The notes: a model not told the origin generated them from the letters alone. A stretch of DNA of 64,000 bases from Sporosarcina limicola (GCF_014873855.1 NZ_JADBEL010000001.1:283198-347197); one strand, 5' to 3'; shown: positions 43,254-54,140, numbered from the stretch's first letter. Made by a program: numbers and translations.

Positions 43254-44003
43254 TCAAAATCGACTGTCAAGTAGTCGCTTTGTATAAGGATGCCCCGGCT
43301 GTTTAAAAATCGTCGCCACACTTCCTGTTTCCACTACTTTCCCAGCCTGCATAACAACCATTTCATGTGCCACTTCCACCACGACATCTAGGTCATGTGT
43401 GATTAATAAAATCGTTGTCCCCTGCTCTTCATTTAAACGCTTCAATAATTCGATGAATTCCTTTTGCAACACCCTGTCGAGTGACGACGTCGGTTCATCT
43501 GCGATTAGAAGGTCTGGCGCCACATACAAAGCGCAGGCAATCATGCAACGTTGCAACATTCCGCCTGATAACTCAAATGGATACTGTTTCAATATATCCA
43601 CGGAAAGCTCGAGTTCATCCAATAGGCCAGTCATTTTCGTACGGAACTGTTGAACAGTGTCCCCTCTTCGTCCACCAGAAAACGTATACAGCTGTCGTTC
43701 CATTTTCACAGACGGATTAAAACTATTCGCCGCATCTTGGAAAATTGTGAAGATATGCGTTTTCCGTATGGCGTCCATCTCTTTTTTCGAAGCATCTAGT
43801 AGATTCCGTCCATTAAATAGAGCGTGTCCAGTCGCCTTCGCACCAAGTGGCAAGATAGTAAGTAGAGCCGCGATAGTCATACTTTTTCCACTGCCGCTTT
43901 CTCCAATAATCGATGTAATCTTGCCAGGTCGAACCGAAAATGCACTCTCTTCCACAACACATTTTCCGTCGATTTCAATCGTTAATCGATCCACATTAAG
44001 CAT
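43254..44003 (-). CDS. nikD: Nickel/peptide ABC importer ATP-binding protein (NikD/OppD-like)
   Basis: 249 residues, ATG with GGAGGCG upstream. Walker A GESGSGKSM, signature ELSGGMLQRCMIACAL, Walker B LLIADEPTSSLD, H-loop LLITHDLDVVVEVA. Overlaps the permease gene by 8 bases. It too lacks the long C-terminal extension of oligopeptide systems. Confidence 0.78.
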   Translation of the reverse strand: MLNVDRLTIEIDGKCVVEESAFSVRPGKITSIIGESGSGKSMTIAALLTILPLGAKATGHALFNGRNLLDASKKEMDAIRKTHIFTIFQDAANSFNPSVKMERQLYTFSGGRRGDTVQQFRTKMTGLLDELELSVDILKQYPFELSGGMLQRCMIACALYVAPDLLIADEPTSSLDRVLQKEFIELLKRLNEEQGTTILLITHDLDVVVEVAHEMVVMQAGKVVETGSVATIFKQPGHPYTKRLLDSRF

Positions 44004-44808
44004 CCAATCGCCTCCGTCTTGGATCTTTCAACACTTCTCCGATGAAATTAATGGCTAGAATCGTCAAGAAAATCATGATTCCGGGAAACAATCCAATCCA
44101 CCAAGCACCAATCAAAATATCATTTTGGGCGTAGAACAGCATATTCCCCCACGATGGAATCGCTGATGGTACGCCAATGCCAAGAAAACTAAGTGACACT
44201 TCGATGAATACCGCTCCCGTAAAGTTTACTAACGTGACGACGAAAATAGCAGGCACACTATTACGAAGCAGGTGACCAAAAATGATTTTCCACATGGGTG
44301 TCCCAAACATCTTCGCCATCTTCACAAATTCAGCTTCCTTCAATCGAATAAATTCAGAACGGACGATACGTGCCGTGACAAGCCAGCCTGTCACGCCAAT
44401 AATAAGCGCCATACTCCACATGCCGCCTTGCATAAACGCTTGGAACGCCAAAATAAGTATGAGTGATGGAATCGTGATAAGTGCTTCAAGAAACCGCATC
44501 ATAATTACATCAACAGCGCCACCAATATAACCGCTAATTCCCCCGTAAAGTACACCGATAATGAAGGACAAAATTACAGACACACCTGCAACAGTGAGCG
44601 TCACTTTGCCACCTTCTAGCAGACGGGAAAAAACATCGCGCCCGAGATGATCCGTCCCTAAAACATGTCCTTTTCCTGGTGGTTGATAGATTGTATCCAT
44701 ATCCATTTCATTGGGCCCATACGTTGAAAAGAGACCAGCAAAAACGGTCATCGCGACAATCAAACCGAGTACTACACACCAGAAAGCCAAAGATTTTCGT
44801 GATTTCAT
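43996..44808 (-). CDS. nikC: Nickel/peptide ABC importer permease (NikC/OppC-like)
   Basis: 270 residues, about six helices, the coupling-loop motif EFIRLKEAEFVKMAKMFGTP and the late SFLGIGVPSAIPSWGNML typical of DppC/NikC. Early outside loop GHVLGTDHLGRDVFSRLLEG. ATGA overlap with the first permease gene. Confidence 0.8.
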   Translation of the reverse strand: MKSRKSLAFWCVVLGLIVAMTVFAGLFSTYGPNEMDMDTIYQPPGKGHVLGTDHLGRDVFSRLLEGGKVTLTVAGVSVILSFIIGVLYGGISGYIGGAVDVIMMRFLEALITIPSLILILAFQAFMQGGMWSMALIIGVTGWLVTARIVRSEFIRLKEAEFVKMAKMFGTPMWKIIFGHLLRNSVPAIFVVTLVNFTGAVFIEVSLSFLGIGVPSAIPSWGNMLFYAQNDILIGAWWIGLFPGIMIFLTILAINFIGEVLKDPRRRRLDA

Positions 44809-45776
44809 TTACTATACGCCCCCTTTCGCAATTTGGGGTCCACTCCGTACATGACGAGGTCGATGATGAGTAGACTACTAACAACGAGCAACCCAATAGA
44901 AAGGATTCCACCCATAATAAGCGGAAAATCTTTCGTCATAACCGCTTTTACCATCAGCTGGCCAAGACCCGCCCATGAAAAGAGGGATTCAACAATAACC
45001 GCCCCACCAAAGAACGAAGGTATCGTCATGCCTATGTAATTTAGATAGGGAATGGATGCATTGCGCAAAATCCCTTTTTGGATTTCACGTTTCGCGACCC
45101 CGTTCGCCCTTGCAACTAGTACATAGTATTTGTTGCTTTCCGTCTTTATACTTTCTTGAAGGAAGCGCGCGTAAATTCCTACGTGGGTTAAAATGATGAC
45201 CGCTGCCGGCATAATAAGATGCCGAATTTTATCCATCAAACCCCCATCTCCTCCCACATCCTCTGTGCCAGATGACGGAAGAATCCCAAGCTTCACCGAG
45301 AAAAAGGAGATGAACAAAATCCCTAGCCAAAATGGCGGAATAGAAGACGACGCAATACTAATTGTCGATAGTCCTTTATCCCACATGGACCCAGCTTTCA
45401 TACCCGCTACCGTTCCAAGCCAGATTGAACCCACTATAATGAAAAACATCGTCACGCTGAAAAGTAGTAACGTATTCGGCAACCGCTCAAAAAGAATGAC
45501 AGAAACCGGTCGACCTTCCTTAGATGAATAGCCAAAATTCCCTTGTACAGTTTCCCAAAGCCAGGCACCGTATTGCACGATTACAGGGCGATCAAGCGAA
45601 AAAACACGGCTGATTCGTTCCTTTTCAGCGGCGTTCAATGTCTGTGCATTGCCGCCGTAAAAAGCCGTCGCCGGATCGCCAGGGGCCGCATGCATGATGA
45701 AAAAAGAGAGGAAGCTCACGATGAAGAGGACAATTATCCCCATCACCACTCGCTTCCCAATCCACTTACTGATCAT
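44805..45776 (-). CDS. nikB: Nickel/peptide ABC importer permease (NikB/OppB-like)
   Basis: 323 residues from the ATG at 45776, which overlaps the end of the binding-protein gene by 11 bases and uses a GAGGAG site within it. Opening SKWIGKRVVMGIIVLFIVSF, APGDPATAFYGGN, DRPVIVQYGAWLW, and the late LFSWAGLGQLMVKAV segment are family landmarks. Confidence 0.8.
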   Translation of the reverse strand: MISKWIGKRVVMGIIVLFIVSFLSFFIMHAAPGDPATAFYGGNAQTLNAAEKERISRVFSLDRPVIVQYGAWLWETVQGNFGYSSKEGRPVSVILFERLPNTLLLFSVTMFFIIVGSIWLGTVAGMKAGSMWDKGLSTISIASSSIPPFWLGILFISFFSVKLGILPSSGTEDVGGDGGLMDKIRHLIMPAAVIILTHVGIYARFLQESIKTESNKYYVLVARANGVAKREIQKGILRNASIPYLNYIGMTIPSFFGGAVIVESLFSWAGLGQLMVKAVMTKDFPLIMGGILSIGLLVVSSLLIIDLVMYGVDPKLRKGAYSK

Positions 45777-47340
45777 TCCACTTCCACTCCTCAACGTTCC
45801 AGAGGAAACCAGATCCATGATGGCCCAGTATTCTTTCTTTCACGCCGCCCAAGTTTTTATTAATGCCATAAACTGCATCTTCGTACGCGATAAAGTCAAA
45901 TGCAGGATCCTTGGCAAGCTCTTCTTGAAACTTCATGTAGATTACTTTTCGTTGTTCAGGATCCGTCGTTAAACGGCCTTTATCAAGTAATTCATCCACT
46001 TTTGCATTTGAATAGCTTCCGAAGTTATACCCGGAGCTTGTCAAACTCGACTGATTCGTATGGAACAAGATGTGGGTGTGCTGATTAGCATCGTAAGGAC
46101 TGCCCCAGCCAACCATAAATGCCTCTGTTTCTTCAATCGTAATGGCACTCCAATCAAGCGCATCAACCTTGACATCCGCACCGATTTTCTTGAATCCTTC
46201 AGCGGTGTAGTTTGCCATATTAACACGGACTGTATCCGATACAGGGGCCGTGATTGTAAACGCTAATTTATCACCATTTTTGTAACGGAAACCGTCCTGT
46301 CCTTCTTTCCAGCCCGCTCCGTCCAGAAGTTCTTTCGCTTTTTTAATGTCGTATACATACTTCTCTACGTTTTCGTTGTTGAAAGCATGTTTTTGAAGCG
46401 GCGAATAAGCTTCCGTACCGTATCCTTTCAAAATACCTTTAACGATTTGAGTACGATCTGTCGCATAGCTAAATGCACGTCTTACATCAACATCTTTCCA
46501 TAAATCCTTGTTCATATTGAAAAGAATACCGCGATAATCTGCAGATTCAATCGCGTAAATCTTGATGTTCTTTTCTTTTTCCAACTCTTCAACCTGTACA
46601 GGATCGAGTAGCGTCATATCAACTTCTCCAGATTTGAGTTGCAGTGCACGCACATTGCTGTCTGGAATGAATTTAAAAATTACTTTTTCAATCGAAGGTT
46701 TTGTTCCGTGGAAATTAGCATAAGCTTTTAGTGTTAAACTGGTTCCGCGATCCCATTTATCAAACATGTACGGACCTGCACCGATTGGATGACTGTTGAA
46801 TTCAGCCTTCCGCATGTCAACATTTTCAAATGCATGCTTTGGCAGAATTGGAACTGTCAATTTATCAAGTATGGGTGCAAATGGGTGTTTCAACTTCAGT
46901 ACAAGTTTGTGATCGTCAATTTTCGTAACCGAATCCACTTCAGTGAAATCCGCTTTTAAGAAAGATGCATTCTTATCATCCAAAATGCTTTCAATTGTGA
47001 AAATAAAGTCATCAGCTGTAAGCAGTTTTCCGTCATGAAACTTGATGTTGTCCTTTATGACGAATGTATAGGTTAACTGATCTGGAGAAACAGTATAGGA
47101 TTCTGCAACATCTGTACTCGCTTTGTTATTTTGATCGAACCTCATAAGACCCCGGAATAACAATGCATCTAGGTTCGTTTCCTCGAGAATCGGATTGAGT
47201 CCCTCGAATTCAGATTCAGAGGCGTACACGAGGCGGCTTTCTTTCGTTTGAACATTATTCTCCTCTTTTTTCATACAACCGGAAATAACCAATACTAGCA
47301 TAATGACAATAAGAAAATATTTTGTATTCTTTTTCAACAT
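45766..47340 (-). CDS. nikA: Solute-binding lipoprotein of the nickel/peptide ABC importer
   Basis: 524 residues from the ATG at 47340 (GGAGG upstream). Signal peptide with lipobox VISGC. SBP family 5 fold: LVYASESEFEGLNPILEETN, LTYTFVIKDNIKFHDGKLLT, RRAFSYATDRTQIVKGILKG. Nickel is inferred because the operon follows the urease genes on the same strand and urease needs nickel; family 5 proteins also bind peptides or metallophores, so this is not certain. Confidence 0.78.
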   Translation of the reverse strand: MLKKNTKYFLIVIMLVLVISGCMKKEENNVQTKESRLVYASESEFEGLNPILEETNLDALLFRGLMRFDQNNKASTDVAESYTVSPDQLTYTFVIKDNIKFHDGKLLTADDFIFTIESILDDKNASFLKADFTEVDSVTKIDDHKLVLKLKHPFAPILDKLTVPILPKHAFENVDMRKAEFNSHPIGAGPYMFDKWDRGTSLTLKAYANFHGTKPSIEKVIFKFIPDSNVRALQLKSGEVDMTLLDPVQVEELEKEKNIKIYAIESADYRGILFNMNKDLWKDVDVRRAFSYATDRTQIVKGILKGYGTEAYSPLQKHAFNNENVEKYVYDIKKAKELLDGAGWKEGQDGFRYKNGDKLAFTITAPVSDTVRVNMANYTAEGFKKIGADVKVDALDWSAITIEETEAFMVGWGSPYDANQHTHILFHTNQSSLTSSGYNFGSYSNAKVDELLDKGRLTTDPEQRKVIYMKFQEELAKDPAFDFIAYEDAVYGINKNLGGVKERILGHHGSGFLWNVEEWKWNDQ

Positions 47341-47437
47341 AATGTCCTCCATCTAGAAAAAAATTAACTCATTATCGCCGACATCCTAAATTCCAAACTT
47401 TTAAGCTCTCTATACACTATCCCCACATTTTTATTTC

Positions 47438-47471
47438 ATAACCCAGCAAATAATAGTATTTACTGGGTTAT
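47438..47471 (-). terminator. Hairpin between urease and importer operons
   Basis: ATAACCCAG-AATA / TATT-CTGGGTTAT stem just after the ureD stop. No strong T run follows, so read-through into the importer genes is plausible. Confidence 0.55.
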
Positions 47472-47476
47472 GACCA

Positions 47477-48301
47477 TTAATATTTCCTTAAAAAACTTGG
47501 AGTTATATTAAACCATTCTCTACTGATAATACTGTGACACTCAGCGAAAATTCGTTCGATGGTTTGCGTGCTATTCGCTAATACTCTCAGGGTAAATCCT
47601 GCAGTAGGTAGTAACGACAGTCCCACTTTAAACTCTTTCGTATCCTTATGAATCGCCTGATATAACCGGTCAATAAGTTCCGGATCCGTTTCTTCACCAA
47701 TCACAATCATGGAACCTAAATGGGAAAAACCTTCCATGTAGCCGAGCGCATCCATGTTTTGAGTTGCTGGACTTAATTTAATGTGATCATAAACAACTAG
47801 TTCGTTTTCCATATAGATTTCATTGATTAATTGAAGCATATTATAGCTAAATCGGTCGCCATCCGGAGACCAGCCCGGCGTAATAATATCCGAAAAAAGG
47901 AGTTTAGCACCTTTTTTCATGCGAATCACCGTTTTTTGTTTATAGCAAGCATCTCGATAGCCAATGATTGGATCAGGTATATATTCAAGATAACTGCCTT
48001 CTTTCAGGTCTATTTCTGTTTCCTGATAGGCAAGTGATTTAGGTGTTTTGTATATTTTTGTTGCCGATTGTGTTGTTAAGGTTAATTTTGTTTGTTTGTC
48101 CAATGTAAGCTGTATTCTATAGCGGTCACCGTCTAAATAGCCTCCGCCGGGGTTTAGAATGTAGTAACAAGCTTGTCCGGATTCGTCATGATAAATGGGA
48201 CGCATGACTTTATATGCCCCTTGGAAATACACATTTCTTGCAACGGTCTTTCCATTCCTCACCTCGGCATCCAAACGTAGGATCCCTGTCCAGTTTTCCA
48301 T
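47477..48301 (-). CDS. ureD: Urease accessory protein UreD
   Basis: 274 residues. Landmarks: GGYLDGDRYRIQLTLDKQTK (GG-GD motif), LTTQSATKIYKTP, GSYLEYIPDPIIGYRDACYK and LLFSDIITPGWSPDGDRFSY. UreD binds apourease and with UreF/UreG delivers nickel. Last gene of the cluster, 1 base after ureG, the usual Bacillales position. Confidence 0.95.
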   Translation of the reverse strand: MENWTGILRLDAEVRNGKTVARNVYFQGAYKVMRPIYHDESGQACYYILNPGGGYLDGDRYRIQLTLDKQTKLTLTTQSATKIYKTPKSLAYQETEIDLKEGSYLEYIPDPIIGYRDACYKQKTVIRMKKGAKLLFSDIITPGWSPDGDRFSYNMLQLINEIYMENELVVYDHIKLSPATQNMDALGYMEGFSHLGSMIVIGEETDPELIDRLYQAIHKDTKEFKVGLSLLPTAGFTLRVLANSTQTIERIFAECHSIISREWFNITPSFLRKY

Positions 48302-48302
48302 G

Positions 48303-48914
48303 TTACTCTAATCCTTTTAATAGCACATTTTTCCGAATCCAATCAATGATTTGATCCAGACCCGTGTCATCTTTTAGATTTGTAAAAACAAAAGGTTTAT
48401 TTCCACGGAAAACCTTCGTATCCGACTCCATAACTTCCAAGCTTGCTCCGACATAAGGTGCTAAATCTATTTTGTTAATGACAAACATATCGGACTTAAT
48501 CATCCCTTGGCCGCCTTTCCTCGGAATTTTTTCTCCTTGAGCGACGTCAATAATATAGATGGAAAAATCGACAAGTTCCGGACTGAAGGTAGCGGCGAGA
48601 TTATCACCACCACTTTCAACGAAAATCAGTTCAACGTCTGGGTGCTTTTCTTTTAATTCATCGATGGCTGCAAAGTTCATAGAAGCATCTTCACGTATCG
48701 CCGTGTGAGGGCATCCCCCTGTTTCTACGCCAATGATACGATCAGCAGGCAATACGCCGTTTTGCATTAAGAATTTCGCATCTTCTTTTGTATAAATATC
48801 ATTCGTCACAACAGCCATGCTGATTTCATCTTTGAAATAACGGGTTAATTTTTCAACCAACATTGTTTTTCCTGCACCAACAGGTCCACCTACACCAATT
48901 TTAATAGGTTCCAT
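48303..48914 (-). CDS. ureG: Urease accessory GTPase UreG
   Basis: 203 residues from the ATG at 48914 (AGGAAG upstream; a GTG three codons earlier overlaps it). P-loop [17 protein letters not shown], the metal-binding CPH in [37 protein letters not shown] and [17 protein letters not shown] hydrolysis drives nickel transfer. Separated from ureF by a repeat element. Confidence 0.96.
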   Translation of the reverse strand: MEPIKIGVGGPVGAGKTMLVEKLTRYFKDEISMAVVTNDIYTKEDAKFLMQNGVLPADRIIGVETGGCPHTAIREDASMNFAAIDELKEKHPDVELIFVESGGDNLAATFSPELVDFSIYIIDVAQGEKIPRKGGQGMIKSDMFVINKIDLAPYVGASLEVMESDTKVFRGNKPFVFTNLKDDTGLDQIIDWIRKNVLLKGLE

Positions 48915-48944
48915 GACTAACACTTCCTTTTTTTTTATTCAGAC

Positions 48945-49095
48945 TCAAGCACCTAGCACCTCGAGTCGCTTTTCGTTGTTGTCCAGCTTCAGCGCCTAAA
49001 GGCTCGGGTCATATGCCCGTCCGGCTATGCGGCAAAGAACGCCGCTCCGCCAGCCCGTCTTATGCCTGTCGCCTTTGAACAGGCGCTTTCGCTTT
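48945..49095. repeat. Dispersed GC-rich repeat between ureF and ureG
   Basis: A ~150-bp element with higher GC than its surroundings. GTTGTCCAGCTTCAGCGCCT and CTCGGGTC resemble a repeat I know from many Bacillaceae genomes (TGTCCAGCTCCAGCGCCTAG type). AGCGCCT (48991-48997) pairs with AGGCGCT (49081-49087), closing a large stem-loop. It separates two genes that are usually nearly adjacent. Confidence 0.75.
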
Positions 49096-49101
49096 TCGTT
49101 A

Positions 49102-49788
49102 TTAAGACATAAAGATTCGAATGTTTACCCGTTCGTGTTTCATTTGGGATAGCTCTAAGCCGGGGGAGACGATTCCGAAATCTTCTTCATCCAAGCCTTG
49201 AATTTTTTCTGTTGCCCTGTTTAAAGGACCCTGAAATTGTTGAATGGTTTTTTGACCAGCAGTCTGTCCTAAAGGGATAGCCCGTACAGCATTTTGAACA
49301 AGAGTCGAGATTGTGGAGTACAAATAATAGAGGGTAGTGGTTGATTTTGGAACTCCCAAATGATGACCTATCATCGTGAATACAATCGCGGGATGTCCAA
49401 ATGATTGCTTATTGGTAATTCGTTCACGATAGTCTAAAAAAACAGGGATATCATATAAGGATTCCATAAGTTTCAACATCCGCTCCCCTATTCTTTGCGT
49501 CCCTTCTCTCGTTTCACGTGGCAGATTTTGCACAGTCAGCATACGGTCTAATTGCCATACTTTTTGTAAGTCATCTTTCTCCAATGCTTCATATACAAGA
49601 CGGGAAGCGAGCCCATCTGAATAGATGAGCTGCTCATTCAAATACACGTTGAGCCATTGTAAAAATGATGCTTGATCATGTACCCGGTCTTCTTGAATAT
49701 AGCTTTCCAGGCCATATGAATGACTAAAAGCACCTGTTGGAAAACTCGAATCACATAGTTGGAATAACGACAGAATGTTATCATCCAT
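49102..49788 (-). CDS. ureF: Urease accessory protein UreF
   Basis: 228 residues from the ATG at 49788, which overlaps the ureE end by 8 bases. Opening [20 protein letters not shown] with GLE is the UreF signature; [15 protein letters not shown] near the end is also conserved. All-helical; it bridges UreD and UreG in the activation complex. Confidence 0.95.
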   Translation of the reverse strand: MDDNILSLFQLCDSSFPTGAFSHSYGLESYIQEDRVHDQASFLQWLNVYLNEQLIYSDGLASRLVYEALEKDDLQKVWQLDRMLTVQNLPRETREGTQRIGERMLKLMESLYDIPVFLDYRERITNKQSFGHPAIVFTMIGHHLGVPKSTTTLYYLYSTISTLVQNAVRAIPLGQTAGQKTIQQFQGPLNRATEKIQGLDEEDFGIVSPGLELSQMKHERVNIRIFMS

Positions 49789-50236
49789 GGCTATGCCCAA
49801 TATGACGAAATGCTTGCTTCACTTTTCGATCTTCACGTTTATAAGGAATTTGAAGCTCTTTCAGCAAATCTTCAACAAGATAATCATACTGGACGAGCAT
49901 GTCGTTATCTTCAAATTGGGCAGGGAGATGACGATTTCCTAATTGATGGGCAATCGTCCCCATTTCATTCAAATCGCGCGGGCTTATAATCAATAAATCA
50001 TCCGAGATAACTTCAATCACAATCAGGTTTTTATCATCCATATAGAGGACATCGCCTGCAACTAGGTCACGTGATTCTGTTAAGCGTATACCGATTTCTT
50101 TGCCGTGATCCGTCGTGACCAGTTGAACCCGTTTCACCAAATACGCACTTTCGAGATAGACTTTTTCAATATGACGTTTTTCAATTTCTTCTTTTTCCAG
50201 GTCTTCGATATTCAGTAGGATTTTCTCAACTATCAA
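49781..50236 (-). CDS. ureE: Urease nickel metallochaperone UreE
   Basis: 151 residues from a TTG at 50236 with GAGGTG upstream; the longer open frame would overlap ureC. Peptide-binding domain ([36 protein letters not shown]) and metal domain with the conserved [12 protein letters not shown]. The C-terminal tail is short with few His (RHIGHSHG), unlike the His-rich tail of Klebsiella UreE, so storage capacity is probably low. Confidence 0.93.
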   Translation of the reverse strand: MIVEKILLNIEDLEKEEIEKRHIEKVYLESAYLVKRVQLVTTDHGKEIGIRLTESRDLVAGDVLYMDDKNLIVIEVISDDLLIISPRDLNEMGTIAHQLGNRHLPAQFEDNDMLVQYDYLVEDLLKELQIPYKREDRKVKQAFRHIGHSHG

Positions 50237-50246
50237 TACTTTCACC

Positions 50247-51959
50247 TCAAAATAGGAAATACCGTTGCCCCATCGATACTTTATCAACAGGATCACATGT
50301 AATTAATTCCCCGTTTATTTTTACTTCATATGTTTGTGGGTCTACTGTAATGTCTGGCGTTTCAGAATTAAGTTTCATGTCCTTTTTCGTTAATTTCCGA
50401 ATACCGTGAACGGGAAGAACCACTTTTTCCAATCCTAGTTTTTCATGTACTTTATCATCAAAAGCAGCTTGTGAAATGAATGTAATTGCACTCTTGGCTA
50501 ATGCTTTTCCCATTTGTGCATACATCGGACGATAGATAACAGGTTGTGGTGTTGGAATCGATGCGTTGGCATCTCCCATTAAACTCTCGGCAATAAATCC
50601 ATTTTTAAGGACTATTTCAGGCTTCACGCCGAAGAATGCTGGTGACCAGATGACTAGATCCGCAAATTTCCCAACTTCTAATGAACCGACATAGTCAGAA
50701 ATTCCGTGCGTAATCGCTGGGTTGATCGTATATTTTGCGATATAACGCTTCACACGATTATTATCGGAAAGCTCGCTGTCACCCTCCATTGTTCCACGTT
50801 GCTTTTTCATTTTATCGGCAGTTTGCCATGTACGCAAAATGACTTCCCCGATGCGGCCCATTGCTTGTGCATCTGAGCTGACCATACTGAATACGCCCAT
50901 ATCTTGCAGGATATCTTCAGCGGCAATCGTTTCTTTTCTAATCCGTGAATCTGCAAACGCAAGATCTTCAGGTATGGATGGGTTTAAATGATGGCATACC
51001 ATTAACATATCCAAATGCTCATCCACCGTATTCACCGTATAAGGCAACGTCGGATTTGTCGAAGATGGAAGAACGTTCATATAGCTGGCTGATTTGATCA
51101 AGTCAGGAGCATGTCCTCCGCCTGCACCTTCTGTATGGTACATATGAATGACGCGGTCTTTAATGGCTGCTATTGTATTTTCCATAAAGCCGCCTTCATT
51201 CAAGGTATCCGCATGAACTGCTACTTGAACATCATACTTATCAGCAACTCGTAGTGCATGGTCAAGTGCTGATGCTGTGGATCCCCAGTCTTCATGAACC
51301 TTCAGACCGATTGCTCCGGCCATTACTTGCTCAATAAGTGGTTCTTCTGCTGCCGCTTGCCCTTTACCAGTGAATCCTACATTGATTGGCATTCCTTCTG
51401 CCGCTAATAGCATACGATGAATATTCCATTCTCCAGGTGAAACCGTTGTGGCTTTTGAACCTGCAGCCGGGCCTGTTCCGCCACCAATAAGCGTCGTAAG
51501 ACCAGAAGCGAGTGCTGTTTCGATTTGAGCGGGGTTGATAAAGTGAACATGCGAGTCAATTCCGCCCGCAGTGACAATCATTCCTTCTCCGGCAATGATT
51601 TCTGTTGAAGCACCAATTACAATATCAACATGATCCATTATTAGAGGATTACCAGCCTTACCAATCCCAGCAATTTTCCCGTCACGAATCGCAATATCGG
51701 CTTTGTAAATGCCTGTGTAATCTAGGATAACGGCATTTGTAATGACTACGTCTGGAACGCCATCTTTTCTTGTTGCTAGCGGATGTTGACCCATTCCGTC
51801 ACGTATAACTTTCCCGCCACCGAACAAAACTTCGTCACCATATGTTGTATAATCTTTTTCAATCTGGATAAGTAGTTCCGTATCCGCTAGGCGAATGGAA
51901 TCTCCTGTAGTCGGACCGTACATTTGCGCATATTGTTTTCTCGACATTTTAAAACTCAT
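50247..51959 (-). CDS. ureC: Urease alpha subunit
   Basis: 570 residues. Active-site parts in order: HVHFINPAQ (nickel His pair), [11 protein letters not shown] (the Lys that is carbamylated and bridges the two Ni), [19 protein letters not shown] and the mobile-flap [20 protein letters not shown] with catalytic His. Hydrolyses urea to ammonia and carbamate. ATGA overlap with ureB. Cytoplasmic. Confidence 0.98.
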   Translation of the reverse strand: MSFKMSRKQYAQMYGPTTGDSIRLADTELLIQIEKDYTTYGDEVLFGGGKVIRDGMGQHPLATRKDGVPDVVITNAVILDYTGIYKADIAIRDGKIAGIGKAGNPLIMDHVDIVIGASTEIIAGEGMIVTAGGIDSHVHFINPAQIETALASGLTTLIGGGTGPAAGSKATTVSPGEWNIHRMLLAAEGMPINVGFTGKGQAAAEEPLIEQVMAGAIGLKVHEDWGSTASALDHALRVADKYDVQVAVHADTLNEGGFMENTIAAIKDRVIHMYHTEGAGGGHAPDLIKSASYMNVLPSSTNPTLPYTVNTVDEHLDMLMVCHHLNPSIPEDLAFADSRIRKETIAAEDILQDMGVFSMVSSDAQAMGRIGEVILRTWQTADKMKKQRGTMEGDSELSDNNRVKRYIAKYTINPAITHGISDYVGSLEVGKFADLVIWSPAFFGVKPEIVLKNGFIAESLMGDANASIPTPQPVIYRPMYAQMGKALAKSAITFISQAAFDDKVHEKLGLEKVVLPVHGIRKLTKKDMKLNSETPDITVDPQTYEVKINGELITCDPVDKVSMGQRYFLF

Positions 51960-52279
51960 TTGTTGGACCCTCTTTCTAGTGACCCGTCAACTTTATTGTT
52001 AAATCCATAAACACGTCGTTCACCGGAATAATCGATTAACTCTATTTCTTTTTCATCACCAGGCTCAAAACGAACTGCAGCACCTGCTGGGATATTCAAA
52101 CGTTTCCCGTAGGCTTCTTCTCTAACGAATTTAAGGGCTTCATTCACTTCATAAAAATGAAAATGAGATCCTATTTGGACTGGGCGATCCCCAGTATTTA
52201 TTACTAAAAGTGTAGATACGGTTTTCCCTTGATTTATGATAATGTCTTCTTCTTTTAAAAATAATTGTCCCGGTTGCAT
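51956..52279 (-). CDS. ureB: Urease beta subunit
   Basis: 107 residues: [59 protein letters not shown] and [13 protein letters not shown]. Structural subunit of the (abc)3 enzyme. AGGAGG precedes the ATG. Confidence 0.97.
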   Translation of the reverse strand: MQPGQLFLKEEDIIINQGKTVSTLLVINTGDRPVQIGSHFHFYEVNEALKFVREEAYGKRLNIPAGAAVRFEPGDEKEIELIDYSGERRVYGFNNKVDGSLERGSNK

Positions 52280-52343
52280 TTACGTATTCCTCCTATCAGT
52301 TCTATCCCGCATTAACGGCAGTAATATCCCAACTACGTTCACT

Positions 52344-52646
52344 TTATCTAATCGGGTTATGAACTGTTACCAATTTTGTACCATCAGGGAATGTAGCCTC
52401 AACTTGAATGTCGTGAATCATCTCTGGAATACCTTCCATGACATCTTCCCGCGACAAAATTGTTGCGCCGTATTCCATTAATTGTGCTACTGTTTGTCCA
52501 TCCCTTGCGCCTTCAATCACTTCATAGGTAATGAGTGCGATTGATTCAGGATGATTTAACGTCAATCCTCTTTCTTTTCGTCTTTTAGCAAGATCTGCGG
52601 CGACAACTATCATGAGCTTGTCTATCTCACGCGGTAATAAATGCAT
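52344..52646 (-). CDS. ureA: Urease gamma subunit
   Basis: 100 residues: [40 protein letters not shown], then [13 protein letters not shown] and a C-terminal [19 protein letters not shown]. First gene of the operon, AGGAGG upstream of the ATG. Confidence 0.97.
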   Translation of the reverse strand: MHLLPREIDKLMIVVAADLAKRRKERGLTLNHPESIALITYEVIEGARDGQTVAQLMEYGATILSREDVMEGIPEMIHDIQVEATFPDGTKLVTVHNPIR

Positions 52647-53204
52647 TAAAAAGCCTCCTTGTTTTCTTACTGAGTAATGTACCCACCTTCATAAAGAAAA
52701 TACCAGAACGGGGCAATCCTATTTCTGTTGAATAATAAAAAAATCAATCATTCACCACTAATAATATCCATTATTCACTAGCACAAAAAGAAAATAGGAA
52801 AACCGAGCTATTTTAATTGAAAAGATAAAATAGTTCGGTCTTAACTTAAAATTTTTGTCGGTTTTTAGCGAAACATAGAATATCACCAATAAAAAACCAT
52901 TGATTCTTTTACTATGTTAGAATATCATGATTTATATGGAATAACCAGCTTCAAGTTAATTACATTATTTCTCAGGAAATTACAAACCAGAATTTACTTT
53001 TCTGCATTTTGAGTTAAAAATATTCTCTTTTCATTAAATAATTGCTTAAATAAGACGATATCTTTAATTCAATTAAATGGAAAAAATAAATAGGTTAGAT
53101 TGTCTTTGAGAAAGGGGATAATAGCTAATTTAGGCTTGTCAAGAGGGGCGGATTTCTGCTTCCCTTTATTAAAAATCGGTTGCTAATAAAAGAGGAGCTT
53201 ATTT
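52647..53204. promoter_or_regulatory. Divergent ureA / urea channel control region
   Basis: 558 bases, AT-rich, no gene. ACCGAGCTATTTT (52802-52814) pairs with AAAATAGTTCGGT (52827-52839); on the minus strand the stem is followed by TTTTCCTATTTTC, so it could be a leader attenuator or terminator ahead of ureA. On the plus strand GGGGCGGATTTC...CTTCCC near 53144-53164 forms a weaker stem ahead of the channel gene. I saw no convincing TnrA/GlnR box. Confidence 0.5.
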
Positions 53205-54134
53205 ATGCAAGAAAACAAACGCAATTCATTCATTTCTTTACTAGAAGCTTCTTTCAAAGGAGTCTCCCAAGTCATATTCATTGAAAATGTCGTCACTGGA
53301 TTTATTATCCTATTAGCAATAACGCTATCTTCTTATTCCTTAGGTGTGATTGCGCTGTTGTCCGCAATCATAGGTACTCTTGTGGGGAAAGTCGGTGGTG
53401 CGGATGAAAAAATTATCAACCAAGGATTAATGGGCTATAACTCCGTGCTATCAGGAATGGCCTTAGCATTATTTCTAAGCGGACCTTATATGTGGATAGT
53501 AGCGTTAGTTGGGGCTGCTGTCGCTGCAATTCTTACAGCGACTATGATGCATTTTATGAAGAATACAGGAATTCCAATCCTAACATTCCCTTTTATCATC
53601 CTGACATGGTTCACACTGCTTGCTTCTTACAAATTAGATGGGATTCAGTTAAGTTCGACATTGGCACCTCAAAATTTAAACAGTTGGAAATTAAACACAG
53701 CAGGGGAGATTCACTTACTAGACGCAATTTTTAATGGTATCGGGCAAATATTTTTTCTTACAAATGCTATACCGGGAATTTTAATTTTTATTGCTGTATT
53801 TTGGGCGGGAAGAAAGCTTGGTTTCTATGCGGTAATTGGTAATTTCTTCGCTTTACTTACGGCATATGCGTTAGGTGGAGAACACACATTGATGATGCTA
53901 GGCCTATATGGTTATAATGCAATTTTAACCATTCTGGCTGTATCGGCAGTATTTACTACTGACCAAAATCGTTTTTCACCATTAACAGGCATTATCGCAG
54001 CTTGTCTAACAGTGCCTATAACAGCAAGTATAAGCATATGGCTTTTACCCTATGGACTCCCAGCCTTAACGATGCCTTTTGTTCTTTGCACATGGCTGAT
54101 ACTAGGCGCAAGGAAAATCCTTCCTAGATTGTGA
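53205..54134 (+). CDS. Urea channel of the UT family
   Basis: 309 residues, about ten helices in two homologous halves. Pore landmarks appear twice: GLMGYNSVLSGMALALFL and GLYGYNAILTILAVSAVF, plus ILTFPFIILTWFTLLA and ALTMPFVLCTWLILGA; the repeated Pro-Phe...Thr-Trp and GYN are UT signatures. Permits passive urea entry for the urease encoded divergently. AGAGGAG upstream of the ATG. Confidence 0.92.
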   Translation: MQENKRNSFISLLEASFKGVSQVIFIENVVTGFIILLAITLSSYSLGVIALLSAIIGTLVGKVGGADEKIINQGLMGYNSVLSGMALALFLSGPYMWIVALVGAAVAAILTATMMHFMKNTGIPILTFPFIILTWFTLLASYKLDGIQLSSTLAPQNLNSWKLNTAGEIHLLDAIFNGIGQIFFLTNAIPGILIFIAVFWAGRKLGFYAVIGNFFALLTAYALGGEHTLMMLGLYGYNAILTILAVSAVFTTDQNRFSPLTGIIAACLTVPITASISIWLLPYGLPALTMPFVLCTWLILGARKILPRL

Positions 54135-54140
54135 TTGGAA

